This document shows positions 1 to 8,237 of a stretch of DNA of 33,172 bases, piece by piece. The position numbers and the translations under genes are program-made. Location: the NCBI RefSeq assembly GCF_003347015.1, contig NZ_PNFB01000029.1, positions 1 through 33,172 of the forward strand, in the 5' to 3' direction. The notes beneath the pieces were generated by a model. That model made no database searches. It saw only the letters and a list, made by a program, of their open reading frames with translations, and was not told the origin of the DNA. This stretch comes from Brachybacterium sp. YJGR34. Lineage in GTDB: Bacteria > Actinomycetota > Actinomycetes > Actinomycetales > Dermabacteraceae. Each line of letters opens with the position of its first letter. Within the stretch, counting starts at the first letter, position 1.

Positions 1-3000
1 TCGCGATCGCGAGCTCGCGGATCGGGTCGGGCTCGATGCAGTCGGGGTCCGTGCTGCCCGGGTCGGTGCAGTTGGACTCCTCCGGCCCGACGACCACGTT
101 CAGCATGTCGCCGTCACCGGTGGTCGGGTCGTTGACCGTCACCGAGTAGGTGATGGTCGCCGTGGCCCCCGGCTCGAGCGCGCCCGTCCAGCTGAGGACC
201 GGCTCCTCGTAGGAGACGCTGCCTGAATCCGCAGCGGCGTCCCCGTTGTAGGCGGCGTCATCGAGAACCTGCGAGAGGTCGTCGGTGATGCTCGCCGGCG
301 CCTCCTCGGTGTAGGCCACCTGACCCGTGTTGGTCACGGTCACCGCGTAGGTGACCACGTCACCTGGCTCGGCGCCCTGTGCGCCGTCCGAGGACTTCTC
401 GATGTCCAGAGCCTTGACCGGGTCCGGGACGTGGCAGTCCTCCTCGGTGCCGTCGAGGCAGTTCGACTCCTCCGGGCCGACCACCGCGTTGTCCAGCACC
501 CCGTCGCCCTCGGAGTCGCTCGGGTCCAGGGCCGTCACCGAGTAGGTCACGGTCGCGGACTCGCCCGGCTCGAGAGCTCCAGCCCAGGAGAGGGTCGGCT
601 CGGAGTAGGTGGCCTCGCCGCTGCTCGCCGCCGCGTCCTCGTTGTAGGTCGCGTCGTCCAGCACGTTGCCGAGGTCGTCGGTGAAGGTCGCCGGCGCCTC
701 ATCGGTGTAGGGCACCTGGCCGGTGTTCGTCACCGTCACCTCGTAGGTGACCGTGTCGCCCGGCAGCACCTCGCCCTCGGCATCCGAGGTCTTCGCCAGC
801 TGCAGCTCCTGGATCGGGTCGACGATGGTGCAGTCCTCTTCCGTCCCCTCGTCGCAGTTGGACTCGTTCGGGCCGACGACCGCGTTGGTCAGCGTGCCGT
901 CACCGCTCAGCGGGTCGTTCACCGTCACCGAGTAGGTGATGGTCGCGACCTCGCCCGGCGCGAGCGCCCCGGTCCAGGAAAGCTCCGGCTCCGTGTAGGA
1001 GGCCTCGCCGCTCGTGGCCGCCGCGTCCTCGTTGTAGGTCGCATCGTCCAGCACCTCGGTCATGTCATCGGTGAAGGTGGCGGGGGCCTCGTCGGTGTAC
1101 GCGACCTGTCCCGTGTTCTCCACCGTGACGGTGTAGCTGACCGTGTCGCCGGCGGTGACCTCGCCCTCGTGCTCGGAGGTCTTCGCGATCGCGAGCTCGC
1201 GGATCGGGTCCGGTTCGATGCAGTCGGGGTCCGTGCTGCCCGGGTCGGTGCAGTTGGACTCCTCGGGGCCGACGACCACGTTCAGCATGTCGCCGTCACC
1301 GGTGGTCGGATCGTTGACCGTCGCCGAGTAGGTGATGGTCGCGCTCGCACCCGGTTCCAGCGCTCCGGTCCAGGACAGGTTCGGCTCCGCGTAGGAGACC
1401 GAGCCCGCATCGGCTGAGGCGTCGTCGTTGTAGGCGGCGTCGTCGAGGACCTCGGTGAGGTCGTCGGTGAACGTGGCCGGGGCCTCGTCCGTGTAGGCGA
1501 CCTGGCCGGTGTTGGTGACGGTCACGGAGTAGGTGACCACGTCGCCCGGCTCAGCGGCCTGCGCGTGGTCCGAGCTCTTGACGATCTCCAGCGCCTTGAC
1601 CGGATCGACGGTGTGGCAGTCCTCCTCCGTGCCGTCGTCGCAGTTGGCCTCCTCCGGGCCCACGACCGCGTTGGTCAGGGTGCCGTCGCCCGAGGGCGGA
1701 TCGTTGACCGTCACCGAGTAGGTGATGGTCGCCGAGGCGCCCGGTTCGAGCGCACCGGACCAGGAGATGCTCGGCGCCTCGTAGGACACGCTGCCCGTCT
1801 CGGTGGTGGCGTCGTCGTTGTAGGTCGCGTCATCGAGGACCTCGGTGAGGTCGTCGGTGAAGGTCGCCGGGTCCTCGTCCGTGTAGGCGACCTGGCCGGT
1901 GTTCGTCACCGTCACCTCGTAGGTGACGGTCTCGCCCGGCAGCACCTCGCCCTCGGCATCGGAGGTCTTGGCGATCTGCAGCGCCTTGACCACATCGGGG
2001 ACGTGGCAGTCCTCCTCGGTGCCGTCATCGCAGTTGGACTCCTCGGGCCCGACGACCGCATTGGTCATCTGGCCGTCACCGGTCAGCGGCTCGTTGACCG
2101 TCACCGAGTAGGTGATCGTCGCGGTCTCGCCCGGCGCCAGCGCACCGGACCAGGAGAGGGTCGGCTCCGTGTAGGAGACCTCGCCGATGTCCGCGGTCCC
2201 GTCCTCGGCATAGGTCGCGTCGTCCAGCACCGCACTCATGTCGTCGGTGAAGCTCGCGGGATCGTCCGCCGTGTAGTCCACCTGACCGCTGTTGGTCACG
2301 GTGACGGTGTACTCCACGGTGTCACCCGGCTGCACCTCGCCCTCGGAGTCCGAGGTCTTCGCGATCTGCAGCGCCTTGACCGGATCGACGGTGCCGCAGT
2401 CCTCCTCGGTCCCGTCGTCGCAGTTGGACTCCTCGGGACCGACGACCGCATTGTCCAGCGTGCCGTCACCGGAGACCGGGTCGTTGACCGTCACCGAGTA
2501 GGTGATGGTCGCGACCTCGCCCGGCTCCAGCGCGCCGGACCAGGACAGCTCCGGCTCCGCGTAGGTGACGCCGCCGAGGTCGGCCGTGCCGTCCTCGTTG
2601 TAGGTGGCGTCATCGAGGACTCCGGTGAGGTCGTCGGTGAAGGTCGCCGGGGCGTCCTCCGTGTAGGCGACGTTGCCCGTGTTCTCGACGGTGATCGTGT
2701 AGTCCACCGTGTCACCCGGGTTCACCTCGCCGTCGTCCGCCGAGGTCTTCGCGATCGCGAGCTCACGGACCGGATCGGGCTCGATGCAGTCGGGATCAAT
2801 GCTGCCCGGGTCGGTGCAGTTGGACTCCTCGGGCCCGACGACCACGTTCAGCATGTCGCCGTCACCGGTGGTCGGATCGTTGACCGTCGCCGAGTAGGTG
2901 ATGGTCGCCGAGGCGCCGGGCTCGAGGGCACCGGTCCAGGACAGGTTCGGCTCCTCGTAGGAGACCGCACCCGAATCCGCCGCGGCGTCCTCGTTGTAGG

Positions 3001-6000
3001 TCGCGTCGTCGAGAACCTCGGTGAGGTCGTCGGTGACGGTGGCGGGGTTCTCCTCGGTGTAGGGCACCTGGCCGGTGTTGGTCACCGTGACCGTGTAGTT
3101 CACGGTCTGGCCGGGGGTGACCTCGTCCTGGTCGGAGACCTTCTCGATGTGCAGGCCCTTGACCGGCACGATGATCTCGCAGCCCTCCTCGGTGCCGTCG
3201 AGGCAGTTGGACTCCTCGGGGCCGGTGACCACGTTCGTCAGGGTGTTGTCGCCCTCGTCGGGGTCGTCGATCGTCACCGTGTAGGTGATGGTCGCCGTCG
3301 CCCCCGGCTCGAGGGCGCCGGACCAGGAGAGCACCGGCTCCTCGTAGGTGGCCGCGCCGGCATCGGCCGCGGCATCGTCGTTGTAGGTCGCATCGTCGAG
3401 GACCTCGGTGAGGTCATCGGTGATGGTGGCCGGGTCCTCGTCGGTGTAGGCGGCCTGGCCGGAGTTGGTCACGGTGACCGAGTAGGTGACGGTGTCCCCG
3501 GGAGCGGCCTCGGCGACGTCCGAGGTCTTCTCGATATCCAGCGCCTTCAGCGGCACGGGGACGTTGCAGCCCTCCTCGGTGCCGTCGTCGCAGTTGGACT
3601 CCTCGGGACCGACGACCGTGTTGAGCAGCTCTCCGTCTCCGGAGGCCGGATCGTTGACGGTCACCGTGTAGGTGATGGTCGCCGAGGCGCCGGGCTCGAG
3701 GGCACCGGACCAGGACAGCACCGGCTCCGCGTAGGAGACCGAGCCGGCATCGGCCGCGGCATCGTCGTTGTAGGTCGCGTCGTCGAGGACCTCGGTGAGG
3801 TCATCGTCGAGCGTCGCCGGGGCATCGTCCGTGTAGGCGACCTGACCGGTGTTGGTCACGGTCACCGAGTAGGTGACCGTGTCGCCCGGCGCCGCCGACT
3901 CGACGTCCGCGGTCTTGGCGATCTCGAGCGCCCGGATCGGATCGGGGACGTGGCAGTCCTCCTCGGTGCCGTCGTCGCAGTTCGACTCCTCGGGGCCGAC
4001 CACCGCGTTGTCGAGCAGGCCGTCACCGGAGACTGGGTCGTTGACCGTCACCGAGTAGGTGATGGTCGCGACCTCACCCGGCTCCAGCGCGCCGGACCAG
4101 GACAGCTCCGGCTCCGCGTAGGAGACCTCGCCGCTGTCCGCGGTCCCGTCCTCGTTGTAGATCGCGTCGTCCAGCACGCCGGTCATGTCATCGGTGAAGG
4201 TCGCCGGATCCTCCGGCGTGTAGGCGACGGCGCCCGTGTTCTCGACGGAGACGGTGTAGGTGACGGTGTCGCCCGGCAGCACCTCGCCCTCGGCGTCCGA
4301 GGTCTTGGTGATCTGCAGTTCCTGGATGGGGTCGGGCTCGACGCAGTCGGGGTCCGTGCTGCCCGGATCGGTGCAGTTGGACTCCTCGGGGCCGACCACG
4401 ACGTTCAGCATGTCGCCGTCACCGGAGGGCGGGTCGTTGATGTTCACCGAATAGGTGATCGTCGCGGTCTCGCCCGGCTCCAGCGCGCCGGACCAGGAGA
4501 GGTTCGGCTCGGCGTAGTCGACGTTGCCGATGTCGGCGGCGCCGTCGTCGTTGTAGGCGGCGTCGTCGAGGACCTCGGTGAGGTCGTCGGTGAAGGTCGC
4601 CGGGTTGTCGGCGGTGTAGGGCACAGCACCGGTGTTGGTCACGGTCACCGAGTAGGTGACCGTGTCCCCCGGGACCGCTCCCTGGGCGCCGTCGGAGGTC
4701 TTCTCGATCTGCAGCGCACGGACGGGGAGGGGCACATGGCAGTCCTCCTCGGTCCCGTCGAGGCAGTTCGACTCCGGCGGGCCGACCACGGCGTTGTCGA
4801 GCGTTCCGTCGCCGCCGGAGGTGGCCGGGTCCGCGACCGAGACGGTGTAGGTGACCGTCGCCGTCTGACCGGGCTCGAGCGCGCCGGACCAGGACAGGGT
4901 GGGCTCGGTGTAGGAGACCTCGCCGGTGTCCGCGGCGGCGTCGTCGTTGTAGGCCGCGTCGTCGAGGACGCCGCTGAGGTCATCGGTGAAGGTCGCCGGG
5001 TCCTCCGCGGTGTACGCGGCCTGGCCGGTGTTCGTCACCTGGACGGTGTAGCTGACCGTGTCGCCCGGGAGGGTGGTGTCCGAGGGGTCGGCGGTCTTCT
5101 CGATCTGCAGCTGCCGGATCGGCACGACGGCCTGACAGCTCGGATCCTCGGTGCCCTCCGGGCAGTTCGACTCCTCGGGTCCGGTGACCACGTTGAGCAT
5201 GTCGAAGTCGCCCTCGACGGGATCGTCGACGGTGACCGAGTAGGTGATTTCGGTGCTCTCCCCCACGGCCAGCGGCCCGCTCCAGCTGAGCACGGGCTCG
5301 GCATAGGAGACCTCACCCGCGCCGGCGGCCGCGTCGTCGTTGTAGACGGCGTCGTCCAGCACGCCGCTCAGGTCGTCGGTGAGGGTCGCGGGATCCTCGG
5401 CGGTGTAGTCCACCTCGCCGGTGTTCTCGACCGTGACGGTGTAGTCGACCGTGTCGCCCGGGGCGGCGGACTCGACGTCCGCGGACTTGGTGATGGTCAG
5501 GCCCGGGTTCGGGACGTCGACCTCGACGCGGTGATCCTCGACCTCGCCGTTGGCGGAGATCCCGACGGGCGTGCTCGCCTCGGCCTCGGAGCCGGCGATG
5601 CGCAGGCGCATGTAGGTCGCCTCGTCCTCGAGGCTGTCCACCGCGTCCTCGGGCACGGTCCAGGTCAGCTCGACCGATCCTCCGGTGCAGTCGGCGACGT
5701 TCGAGCCCTCGCCCTCGTCGAAGGTGCCGTTGGCGTTCCAGTCGATCCAACCGGACACGTATCCGGGGCCGGTGCATTCCACGGTCTGCGTGACCGTCTC
5801 CCCCCAGGTGGTGTCGATGACGCCCGGCGGAGGGATGCCGTCCTCGTCGGACTCGGGGTTGCCGGAGGTGTCGTCACCCAGCGCATCATCGCTGGCCAGG
5901 TAGTCGGAATCGGAGTCGACGGTGGCGCCGAGGCGCGGGCTGGGCACGGTGGGGGTGCCGAGGGTGAACGCGTCCTCGGAGACGTTGGTGTCGCCCTCCG

Positions 6001-6841
6001 GGATCTCGCCGCCCTGCCAGGCCGGCTCGATGAGGGCACCGGCCTCGCCGAAGCTGGTCGGGGCGTCGCCGAAGTCGGACTCCAGCACGACGCCGACGGC
6101 GACGGCGCTGGAGCCGCCGCCCTTGAGCTCCACGCGGGCGCTGGTCCCGCCCTCCATGAAGCCGACGGCCATCGGCCCCGTGGTGCCGTTGACCTGGCTG
6201 CACTGCTCGCCGTCGGGGTGCAGGCGCATGGTGTCGCCGGTGCGGCTGGCGATCACCGAGGTGTCGCAGGACCGGAAGCGATCGATGACGCGCCAGGTGA
6301 CGTCCTCGGTGGTGGTGGCCTGCACGTACTCGCCCTGGCTCGCGTTCGAGCTCTCCGCGTCGGCGAACACCAGGCCGCCGACGTCGATGGGCTCGCCGTC
6401 GAGGGTCACGCTGCAGGTGAAGTCGAAGCTGACCGTGGCGCCGTTGTCCGCGGTGTAGATGCCCGAGATCAGCTCATTGGCACCGTCGGCGCCCCCGATG
6501 TTGTAGAGGTTGTCGAGCCCGTCACCCGAGTAGTTGCCCGAGCGGTACGTCGCGATGTTCCCCTCGATGTTCGCGATGGAGCAGGTCGTGGCGATGGTGT
6601 GGTCGCCGATCTCGCGGGTGTTCGTCCGCTCCGCGCCCTCTGCCGGGATCGGCTGCCCGTCCGTCTCGAAGTCGAACCAGTCGATCGCTCCCTGATAGAG
6701 ACCCTCACCACTGGTGGCGTAGGTGGCCTGTGCCGGCGGGTTCAAGCCCACCATCGGCATCATCAGCACGGCGAGGATGGCGACCATCCCGGTTGCACGA
6801 CGCAACCAGCCCTGCACTCGGGACGTCTCGGTCTCCAGCAT
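1..6841 (-). CDS. Giant secreted multi-repeat surface protein (GEVED-like domain plus 14 DUF11/DUF7927-like repeats), C-terminus outside window
   Basis: The reading frame starts at ATG 6841 and is in the same frame at base 1, giving at least 2280 codons with no stop seen. Residues 1-39 look like a signal peptide: WLRR, a hydrophobic run, then PPAQA before TYA. Residues ~40-330 are a Thr/Ser/Gly-rich extracellular region. At ~350-440 a segment with GWIDWNANGTFDEGEG and ending GEVEDH resembles the GEVED domain of secreted proteins. From ~448 on, about 14 repeats of ~130 residues follow. Each carries PGDTVxYTVTVTNTG, EDPATxTDDL, VLDDAxYNDDA, LSWSGALEPG and a Cys-flanked linker near ESNCxDGTEEDC. 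The repeats match the DUF11/DUF7927 style of actinobacterial wall proteins (family recall, not a search). Likely an adhesin or surface-layer stalk. The anchor (LPXTG or other) would lie beyond base 1. Function is unproven; the secreted repeat architecture is clear. Confidence 0.88.
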   Translation of the reverse strand, partial: MLETETSRVQGWLRRATGMVAILAVLMMPMVGLNPPAQATYATSGEGLYQGAIDWFDFETDGQPIPAEGAERTNTREIGDHTIATTCSIANIEGNIATYRSGNYSGDGLDNLYNIGGADGANELISGIYTADNGATVSFDFTCSVTLDGEPIDVGGLVFADAESSNASQGEYVQATTTEDVTWRVIDRFRSCDTSVIASRTGDTMRLHPDGEQCSQVNGTTGPMAVGFMEGGTSARVELKGGGSSAVAVGVVLESDFGDAPTSFGEAGALIEPAWQGGEIPEGDTNVSEDAFTLGTPTVPSPRLGATVDSDSDYLASDDALGDDTSGNPESDEDGIPPPGVIDTTWGETVTQTVECTGPGYVSGWIDWNANGTFDEGEGSNVADCTGGSVELTWTVPEDAVDSLEDEATYMRLRIAGSEAEASTPVGISANGEVEDHRVEVDVPNPGLTITKSADVESAAPGDTVDYTVTVENTGEVDYTAEDPATLTDDLSGVLDDAVYNDDAAAGAGEVSYAEPVLSWSGPLAVGESTEITYSVTVDDPVEGDFDMLNVVTGPEESNCPEGTEDPSCQAVVPIRQLQIEKTADPSDTTLPGDTVSYTVQVTNTGQAAYTAEDPATFTDDLSGVLDDAAYNDDAAADTGEVSYTEPTLSWSGALEPGQTATVTYTVSVADPATSGGDGTLDNAVVGPPESNCLDGTEEDCHVPLPVRALQIEKTSDGAQGAVPGDTVTYSVTVTNTGAVPYTADNPATFTDDLTEVLDDAAYNDDGAADIGNVDYAEPNLSWSGALEPGETATITYSVNINDPPSGDGDMLNVVVGPEESNCTDPGSTDPDCVEPDPIQELQITKTSDAEGEVLPGDTVTYTVSVENTGAVAYTPEDPATFTDDMTGVLDDAIYNEDGTADSGEVSYAEPELSWSGALEPGEVATITYSVTVNDPVSGDGLLDNAVVGPEESNCDDGTEEDCHVPDPIRALEIAKTADVESAAPGDTVTYSVTVTNTGQVAYTDDAPATLDDDLTEVLDDATYNDDAAADAGSVSYAEPVLSWSGALEPGASATITYTVTVNDPASGDGELLNTVVGPEESNCDDGTEEGCNVPVPLKALDIEKTSDVAEAAPGDTVTYSVTVTNSGQAAYTDEDPATITDDLTEVLDDATYNDDAAADAGAATYEEPVLSWSGALEPGATATITYTVTIDDPDEGDNTLTNVVTGPEESNCLDGTEEGCEIIVPVKGLHIEKVSDQDEVTPGQTVNYTVTVTNTGQVPYTEENPATVTDDLTEVLDDATYNEDAAADSGAVSYEEPNLSWTGALEPGASATITYSATVNDPTTGDGDMLNVVVGPEESNCTDPGSIDPDCIEPDPVRELAIAKTSADDGEVNPGDTVDYTITVENTGNVAYTEDAPATFTDDLTGVLDDATYNEDGTADLGGVTYAEPELSWSGALEPGEVATITYSVTVNDPVSGDGTLDNAVVGPEESNCDDGTEEDCGTVDPVKALQIAKTSDSEGEVQPGDTVEYTVTVTNSGQVDYTADDPASFTDDMSAVLDDATYAEDGTADIGEVSYTEPTLSWSGALAPGETATITYSVTVNEPLTGDGQMTNAVVGPEESNCDDGTEEDCHVPDVVKALQIAKTSDAEGEVLPGETVTYEVTVTNTGQVAYTDEDPATFTDDLTEVLDDATYNDDATTETGSVSYEAPSISWSGALEPGASATITYSVTVNDPPSGDGTLTNAVVGPEEANCDDGTEEDCHTVDPVKALEIVKSSDHAQAAEPGDVVTYSVTVTNTGQVAYTDEAPATFTDDLTEVLDDAAYNDDASADAGSVSYAEPNLSWTGALEPGASATITYSATVNDPTTGDGDMLNVVVGPEESNCTDPGSTDPDCIEPDPIRELAIAKTSEHEGEVTAGDTVSYTVTVENTGQVAYTDEAPATFTDDMTEVLDDATYNEDAAATSGEASYTEPELSWTGALAPGEVATITYSVTVNDPLSGDGTLTNAVVGPNESNCDEGTEEDCTIVDPIQELQLAKTSDAEGEVLPGDTVTYEVTVTNTGQVPYTDEAPATFTDDLGNVLDDATYNEDAAASSGEATYSEPTLSWAGALEPGESATVTYSVTALDPSDSEGDGVLDNAVVGPEESNCLDGTEEDCHVPDPVKALDIEKSSDGAQGAEPGDVVTYAVTVTNTGQVAYTEEAPASITDDLSQVLDDAAYNGDAAADSGSVSYEEPVLSWTGALEPGATATITYSVTVNDPTTGDGDMLNVVVGPEESNCTDPGSTDPDCIEPDPIRELAIA
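26..5500 (-). repeat. 14 tandem ~391-bp coding repeats
   Basis: The Cys-linker of successive repeats recurs near 5150, 4750, 4360, 3965, 3580, 3190, 2800, 2410, 2020, 1630, 1240, 840, 450 and 55, a period of about 391 bp (~130 codons). Most linkers encode NC-x-DGTEE-DC. Copies 3, 7, 11 and 14, counted from the N-terminus, instead encode NCTDPGSTDPDC (one copy has I for T) followed by EPDPIREL-type residues. Stretches of ~160 bp at 1-160, 1185-1345 and 2750-2910 are nearly identical in DNA, pointing to recent duplication or gene conversion. Confidence 0.9.
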
Positions 6842-6846
6842 GGGAA

Positions 6847-6852
6847 CCCTCC
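6847..6852 (-). promoter_or_regulatory. Ribosome binding site of the giant surface protein
   Basis: GGAGGG on the minus strand, five bases before ATG 6841. It fixes the start and puts the signal peptide at the extreme N-terminus. Confidence 0.75.
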
Positions 6853-6886
6853 GGGTCGTCTATCAGCGTGTTCTCAGCTCGAGTGG

Positions 6887-6892
6887 ATCCTA
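6887..6892 (-). promoter_or_regulatory. Possible -10 element of the giant surface protein
   Basis: TAGGAT on the minus strand, about 45 bases before ATG 6841, fits the actinobacterial TANNNT -10 pattern. I see no good -35 at 17 bases. It would give a leader of ~40 nt containing the GGAGGG site. Confidence 0.35.
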
Positions 6893-7034
6893 ACGGGAGC
6901 TCTGTGAAGAATGCCACCTCGCGACTCGAAGGGATGGTCGACCGCGGCCCCGCAAGGGGTCCGCGAGGCCGTGGTCCGACCGATGACCAGCAGCGACGCC
7001 CACGGGCCGCGAGGGTCGCCGGTCGCCGAGCTTT

Positions 7035-7068
7035 CCGGGCCCGACCACCTCGATGTGGTCGGGTCCGG
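7035..7068. terminator. Strong hairpin (14-bp stem, 6-nt loop), possible terminator of tRNA-Pro or operator
   Basis: Arms 7035-7048 (CCGGGCCCGACCAC) and 7055-7068 (GTGGTCGGGTCCGG) pair over 14 positions with one G-T wobble around the loop CTCGAT. It lies ~150 bp downstream of tRNA-Pro and ~190 bp upstream of the surface-protein start. No T-run follows on either strand, so intrinsic termination is not certain; an operator or RNA structure is an alternative. Confidence 0.45.
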
Positions 7069-7219
7069 TGCCGCACTGGGTGAAATCTGTCATATCGGAC
7101 AGAGGGGTTGTGCAGTCGGCGCGCAGGAGGGCGGGGATTGCTGGGAGATCGCTCCATGGCGATCGGTGCGCTGCGCGCGAGGCGGCCGCGGGGCGCCGAT
7201 CGGCGCGCCCGCGGGGCAG

Positions 7220-7293
7220 TCGGGGTGACAGGATTTGAACCTGCGGCTTCCCGCTCCCAAAGCGGGTGCTCTACCAAGCTGAGCTACACCCCG
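7220..7293 (-). tRNA. tRNA-Pro(TGG)
   Basis: On the minus strand the acceptor arm CGGGGTG (7293-7287) pairs with CACCCCG (7227-7221), with discriminator A at 7220. The D-arm GTAGCTCAGCTTGGTAGAGC is present. The anticodon loop CTTTGGGAG has TGG and is flanked by CCCG/CGGG-type stem bases. The T-arm holds GGTTCAAATCC. The length of 74 nt is canonical. CCA is not encoded; the next minus-strand bases are CTG. Confidence 0.95.
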
Positions 7294-7433
7294 GAGGGCG
7301 ACCGAGGCGACAGTACCCGGTCTCCCCGCAGGAGCCGCGGCGGGCTCCATCGGGCTGTGAGGAGATGCATGTCGCGTCGGCCGCGGCGCGATGTGCGACC
7401 CCGGGGGCCCATCTGGTTCAATGGGCCGAGCAC

Positions 7434-7507
7434 GCGGGCGTAGCTCAATGGTAGAGCCTCAGTCTTCCAAACTGATTACGCGGGTTCGATTCCCGTCGCC
7501 CGCTCCA
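7434..7507 (+). tRNA. tRNA-Gly(TCC), CCA encoded
   Basis: The acceptor GCGGGCG (7434-7440) pairs with CGCCCGC (7497-7503), followed by discriminator T and an encoded CCA (7505-7507). The D-arm is TAGCTCAATGGTAGAGC. The anticodon arm CAGTCTTCCAAACTG carries TCC, reading GGA/GGG. The T-arm holds GGTTCGATTCC. It is back-to-back with tRNA-Pro, the two being transcribed outward from the 140 bp between them. Confidence 0.95.
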
Positions 7508-7512
7508 CCGTC

Positions 7513-7556
7513 CTGAGCCGCGGCGTCCTCGATCGAGGATGCCGCGGCTCAGTCTT
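7513..7556 (+). terminator. Rho-independent terminator of tRNA-Gly
   Basis: CTGAGCCGCGGC (7513-7524) pairs perfectly with GCCGCGGCTCAG (7541-7552). The inside, around GATCGAGG, is itself self-complementary, so the stem can reach ~20 bp. It is followed by TCTTTT. It begins five bases after the CCA end of the tRNA. Confidence 0.88.
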
Positions 7557-7589
7557 TTCCCGGCGTCCCCGTCCAGTACGTCCCCGCGC

Positions 7590-8237
7590 TCACTCCAGCA
7601 CCCCTTCCCGCAGCGCACGGAGGACGGCGTTGGTGCGGTCCCGGGCCCCCATCTTCTGCAGGATCACCGAGAGATGGTTCTTCACCGTCCCCTCGGCGAG
7701 ATGGAGCACCTCGGCGATCTCCCGATTCGTGCAGCCCTCGGCGACCAGGCGCAGCACGTCCAGCTCCCGGTCGGTGAGCGCAGCGATCACCGGCTCCCCC
7801 CGCTCCCCCGGCGCGCCCGGCCCCGAGCGGATCGCTCGCAGCAGGCCGTCGGTGATGGACGGGGAGATCAGGGTGCCCCCGCCGGCCAGGGTGTGCACCG
7901 CCCGGGCCAGCCGCTCGACGGTGACGTCCTTGAGGAGGTAGCCGCGCGCCCCTGCCTGCAGGGCCTCCAGCACCAGCTGATCGTCGTCGAAGGTGGTCAG
8001 CACCAGGGCTGGGACCGTGCTCTCCGCGGCCCGCAGCTGCTCGAGCGCCCAGAGTCCGTCATAGCGCGGCATCCGCAGATCCATCAGCACCACGTCGGGT
8101 CGATGCGCCTCGACGGCCGCGAGCGCCGCCCGACCGTCCTCGGCCTCGGCGACCACGTCGATCCCGGCCAGCTGCAGCAGGGTGCGGATGCCCTCGCGGA
8201 CCAGCGCCTGATCGTCCACGACGATCACCCGGGTCAT
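7590..8237 (-). CDS. NarL/FixJ-family response regulator
   Basis: 215 residues, the usual length for a receiver plus LuxR-type helix-turn-helix regulator. Receiver: D8/D9 acidic pair, D53 in MDLRMP as phosphoacceptor, and a conserved Lys in YLLKD near residue 102. The C-terminal HTH at ~150-210 contains LTDRELDVLRLVAEGCTNREIA and GTVKNHL. Its start overlaps the upstream kinase stop by four bases (ATGA), so the two are translationally coupled. The probable target is the 9335-9453 intergenic region, which carries a large dyad and separates this operon from a divergent ABC exporter. The physiological signal is unknown; in related modules it is cell-envelope stress or an antibiotic (family knowledge). 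Confidence 0.93.
   Translation of the reverse strand: MTRVIVVDDQALVREGIRTLLQLAGIDVVAEAEDGRAALAAVEAHRPDVVLMDLRMPRYDGLWALEQLRAAESTVPALVLTTFDDDQLVLEALQAGARGYLLKDVTVERLARAVHTLAGGGTLISPSITDGLLRAIRSGPGAPGERGEPVIAALTDRELDVLRLVAEGCTNREIAEVLHLAEGTVKNHLSVILQKMGARDRTNAVLRALREGVLE

Larger units (their letters stand above)
6842..7219. other. 378-bp non-coding stretch between surface protein and tRNA-Pro
   Basis: No convincing gene; short open frames overlap on both strands without a ribosome binding site or a recognisable product. It contains the leader and possible -10 of the surface protein at its left end and a strong 14-bp hairpin at 7035-7068. It also serves as the downstream region of tRNA-Pro. Confidence 0.6.

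Noticed and set aside
26..5500. CRISPR or mobile-element repeats in the left arm
   Set aside because: The 391-bp period is an exact multiple of codons on average and lies inside one open frame with a signal peptide; it is a coding repeat.
1565..6907. 1780-residue open frame on the plus strand, opposite the giant repeat protein
   Set aside because: It is rich in Gly, Val, Arg and Asp with no domain sense, has no signal or ribosome binding site, and its periodicity mirrors the minus-strand repeats. GC-rich codon use leaves the antisense frame without stops.
7220..7507. tRNA pair as a prophage or island attachment site
   Set aside because: Both tRNAs are intact, no integrase lies nearby and no duplicated tRNA 3' end was seen in the window.
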